Source: Ceratothoa steindachneri
Lineage: Eukaryota; Arthropoda; Malacostraca; Isopoda; Cymothoidae
Reading direction: 5' to 3'
NCBI GenBank assembly: GCA_963969495.1
Contig: OZ018333.1
Coordinates: 12,881,420 to 12,945,419, forward strand
Length of the DNA stretch: 64,000 nt
In this document: in pieces, positions 62,651 to 64,000 of the stretch
Numbering within the stretch: position 1 is the first letter of the stretch
Layout: every line of letters begins with the position of its first letter
Program-made: the position numbers and the translations under genes
The notes under the pieces: generated by a model
What the model saw: only the letters and a program-made list of their open reading frames with translations
Databases searched by the model: none
Told to the model about the DNA's origin: nothing

Positions 62651-63612
62651 CAAAACGGCCAGACCTTCTAGAAATAGTTGCCAGCCCCGCGGTGATGAGG
62701 TTGCCGGAGAAGAACTCAACGGCCTATGACCGACCTAAACTCCCCGACTGAGATAGAGAGTTCAGTCATTTCATGAAATTAAAACCACTGCACCCCGTCA
62801 AGTACCACTGAGGTGGGCTCTAGTACGGCAGCGGCTCAGAAAATGATATCTGAATAGGAAAGTGATCACTACCATGGAGGTCATCGACCACTCCTAATCA
62901 AAATCGGGCTGTGAATCCGGAGATCACAACGATAGATCGAGGCAAGGAAATGAAGCGGTTCTTGGGCAGTGATGCGTAAACTCATCCACATTTAGGACAC
63001 CTATCTCAAGCAGATCAGATCGGCAATGACTTGACCTCGGGGATTGATAGAGTAGACTCCCCAAAGCGGGGTCTACCGTTTAGATCTCCGAACAAGAGAT
63101 GGGGCCTCGGCAGCCATGCCACGACACGGCAAAAATCCCCCGCATCGAAGTCAGCTGACGGTGGAATGTACGTGGAAATAACAGTATACCTCCTACCAAG
63201 GTGCAGCTGCACAGCTACTGCCTGAAAGGAGGTATTTAAAGCGAAGAGAATGACTGAGACATCATGTCGGGTGTAAATCGCACATCCTCCCGCCTGGCCC
63301 CCCCCATCCCGTACTGTTGGGGTCGCAAAACCCTTATACCCCGGGAGGGTGGGCAGGGGGCATGCGCACAGCATGTTCTCCGGCAAAAAGATAGCTAACG
63401 GGAAACGGGAGGAGACGAGCTTCTGCAGCTTCTCCCAGTTGGCCCGAAGTCCGCCGCAATTCCATTGAAGGAATATGCCCTCTTGGCCTAGCTCGACGAG
63501 ACACGGAAGCCCTCTTCGAAGAGAAGACCCTCACGGAAGGCCGTATGCTTTCCGGAGGCAGAACCCCAGGCGCTATTGGCCGGACAATGCGCCGAAGGCG
63601 CTGTCCTCTTTA
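62651..63612 (-). pseudogene. Endonuclease and ORF1 end of element D
   Basis: Frame 63,015-63,386 (-) has LPGYKGFATPTVRDGGGQAG, CAIYTRHDVSVILF, ISTYIPPSADFDAGDFC and LLFGDLNGR (GDFN-type motif). Further downstream remnants of the SDHFPIQ region occur near 62,870 with frameshifts. Upstream of 63,390 come the QWNCGGLRANW-like EN start and the ORF1 tail. Confidence 0.82.
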
Positions 63613-63676
63613 CTTGCCCTTTTAAAAATTAGCACTAATTCGCTAATTTCCAATTATTAGGGATTTCTCCAAACTC

Positions 63677-63952
63677 TTATGATCTAGTATATATCTTCTC
63701 AAGAGCTACTGTAATACTATCTACACCTCCTTTGAGGAACCTAGAATGAATGTTGTCTGGGACAGATGACTTACCAGTATTTGACTCCAATATAAACCCT
63801 TGAATTATTTCCCTTTTTACATTAACGGTATTCAACACTACTTCCCTTAACCTGAAATTATCATCAATTAATCTATCTTGATTGTCTTGCGTAAATACTG
63901 AAGAAAAATGATCATTAAGAACCTCTACTATTCCCTCATCAGATTCTTTCAA
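63677..63952 (-). pseudogene. CR1-like RT N-terminal fragment, cut by window edge
   Basis: A 91-residue frame: GIVEVLNDHFSSVFTQDNQD, then ILESNTGKSSVPDNIHSRFL (KSPGPDxIhpRxLKE block) and VALEKIYTRS. This is the region just before RT motif 1 in CR1-type elements. The start lies toward or beyond the right window end. Probably the same family as 35.7-36.5 kb. Confidence 0.8.
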
Positions 63953-64000
63953 AACCCTTTCATATCTAATAGGCCCTATTTTATCACTGTTAGATTGGTT

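Larger units (their letters stand above)
60583..63612 (-). mobile_element. Element D: 5'-truncated relative of A and C with RT core replaced
   Basis: The T-run at 60,583-60,592 is its A tail; the GGCGACTTATGCTC-like 3' block follows. On the - strand: RNase H (61,128-61,475), foreign AT-rich sequence (61,476-61,950), RT N-terminal part and linker (61,951-62,650), endonuclease (62,650-63,480) and the end of ORF1 (to about 63,612). Homology to C stops there. Compared with C, positions equivalent to about 30,441-31,937 are gone. Confidence 0.88.

Overview
The window looks like a repeat-rich stretch of a large arthropod genome. Very long (TA)n and (GA)n microsatellites, several non-LTR retrotransposon lineages, Penelope-like elements, hAT, mariner and Tc1 relics, and one spliced arthropod-type CAP (venom-allergen-5-like) gene all fit this. 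A crustacean, perhaps a decapod, is my best guess, but that is inference from the repeat style and not proven by the sequence. Nothing prokaryotic, viral or organellar was seen.

The only convincing host gene is a CAP-superfamily secreted-protein gene on the + strand at about 53.9-57.9 kb. It has a CCAAT/TATA promoter, a non-coding first exon and five coding exons (285, 94, 139, 230 and 200 nt) whose phases all agree. They predict 315 residues: a signal peptide, a CAP domain and a Pro/Thr-rich tail. A second copy lies on the - strand at 8.0-12.8 kb. It carries frameshifts in exons 1 and 3 and stops 17 nt into exon 4, so it is a pseudogene, although its promoter is almost unchanged. The two copies sit in a large inverted duplication (arms about 8,016-14,074 and 50,192-57,284, separated by about 36 kb). 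Both arms also share a Tc1-like transposase relic, a tRNA-derived SINE and a hAT insertion with the same target-site duplication.

Layout: 0.05-0.79 kb GGT-rich minisatellite; 3.58-7.26 kb element A (- strand, EN-RT-RNase H non-LTR element, internally deleted); 8.0-14.1 kb left arm with a 2.1-kb hAT element in CAP intron 3; 15.2-18.2 kb two Penelope-like elements, one with a hammerhead-like motif, set among (TA)n tracts; 18.9-24.1 kb element B (jockey-like, + strand); 26.5-32.8 kb element C (+ strand, nearly full-length relative of A); 35.7-36.5 kb CR1-like RT relic (- strand) interrupted by a minisatellite; 37.4-38.1 kb RNase H relic; 42.4-42.8 kb L2/CR1-like RT relic; 44.2-45.2 kb (GA)n and a 31-bp minisatellite; 46.3-46.9 kb hAT C-terminal relic (- strand); 48.4-49.6 kb mariner relic (- strand); 50.2-57.3 kb right arm with a second hAT-type element (50,791-53,172) and a transposase-less derivative of the first hAT; 58.9-60.5 kb two RT relics; 60.6-63.6 kb element D (- strand, relative of A and C); 63.7-63.95 kb start of another RT relic (- strand) cut by the window edge.

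Almost all transposon coding regions are broken by stops, frameshifts or deletions, so the region reads as an accumulation zone of old insertions around one retained CAP gene. Coordinates of element ends and divergence counts are hand alignments between copies inside this window.
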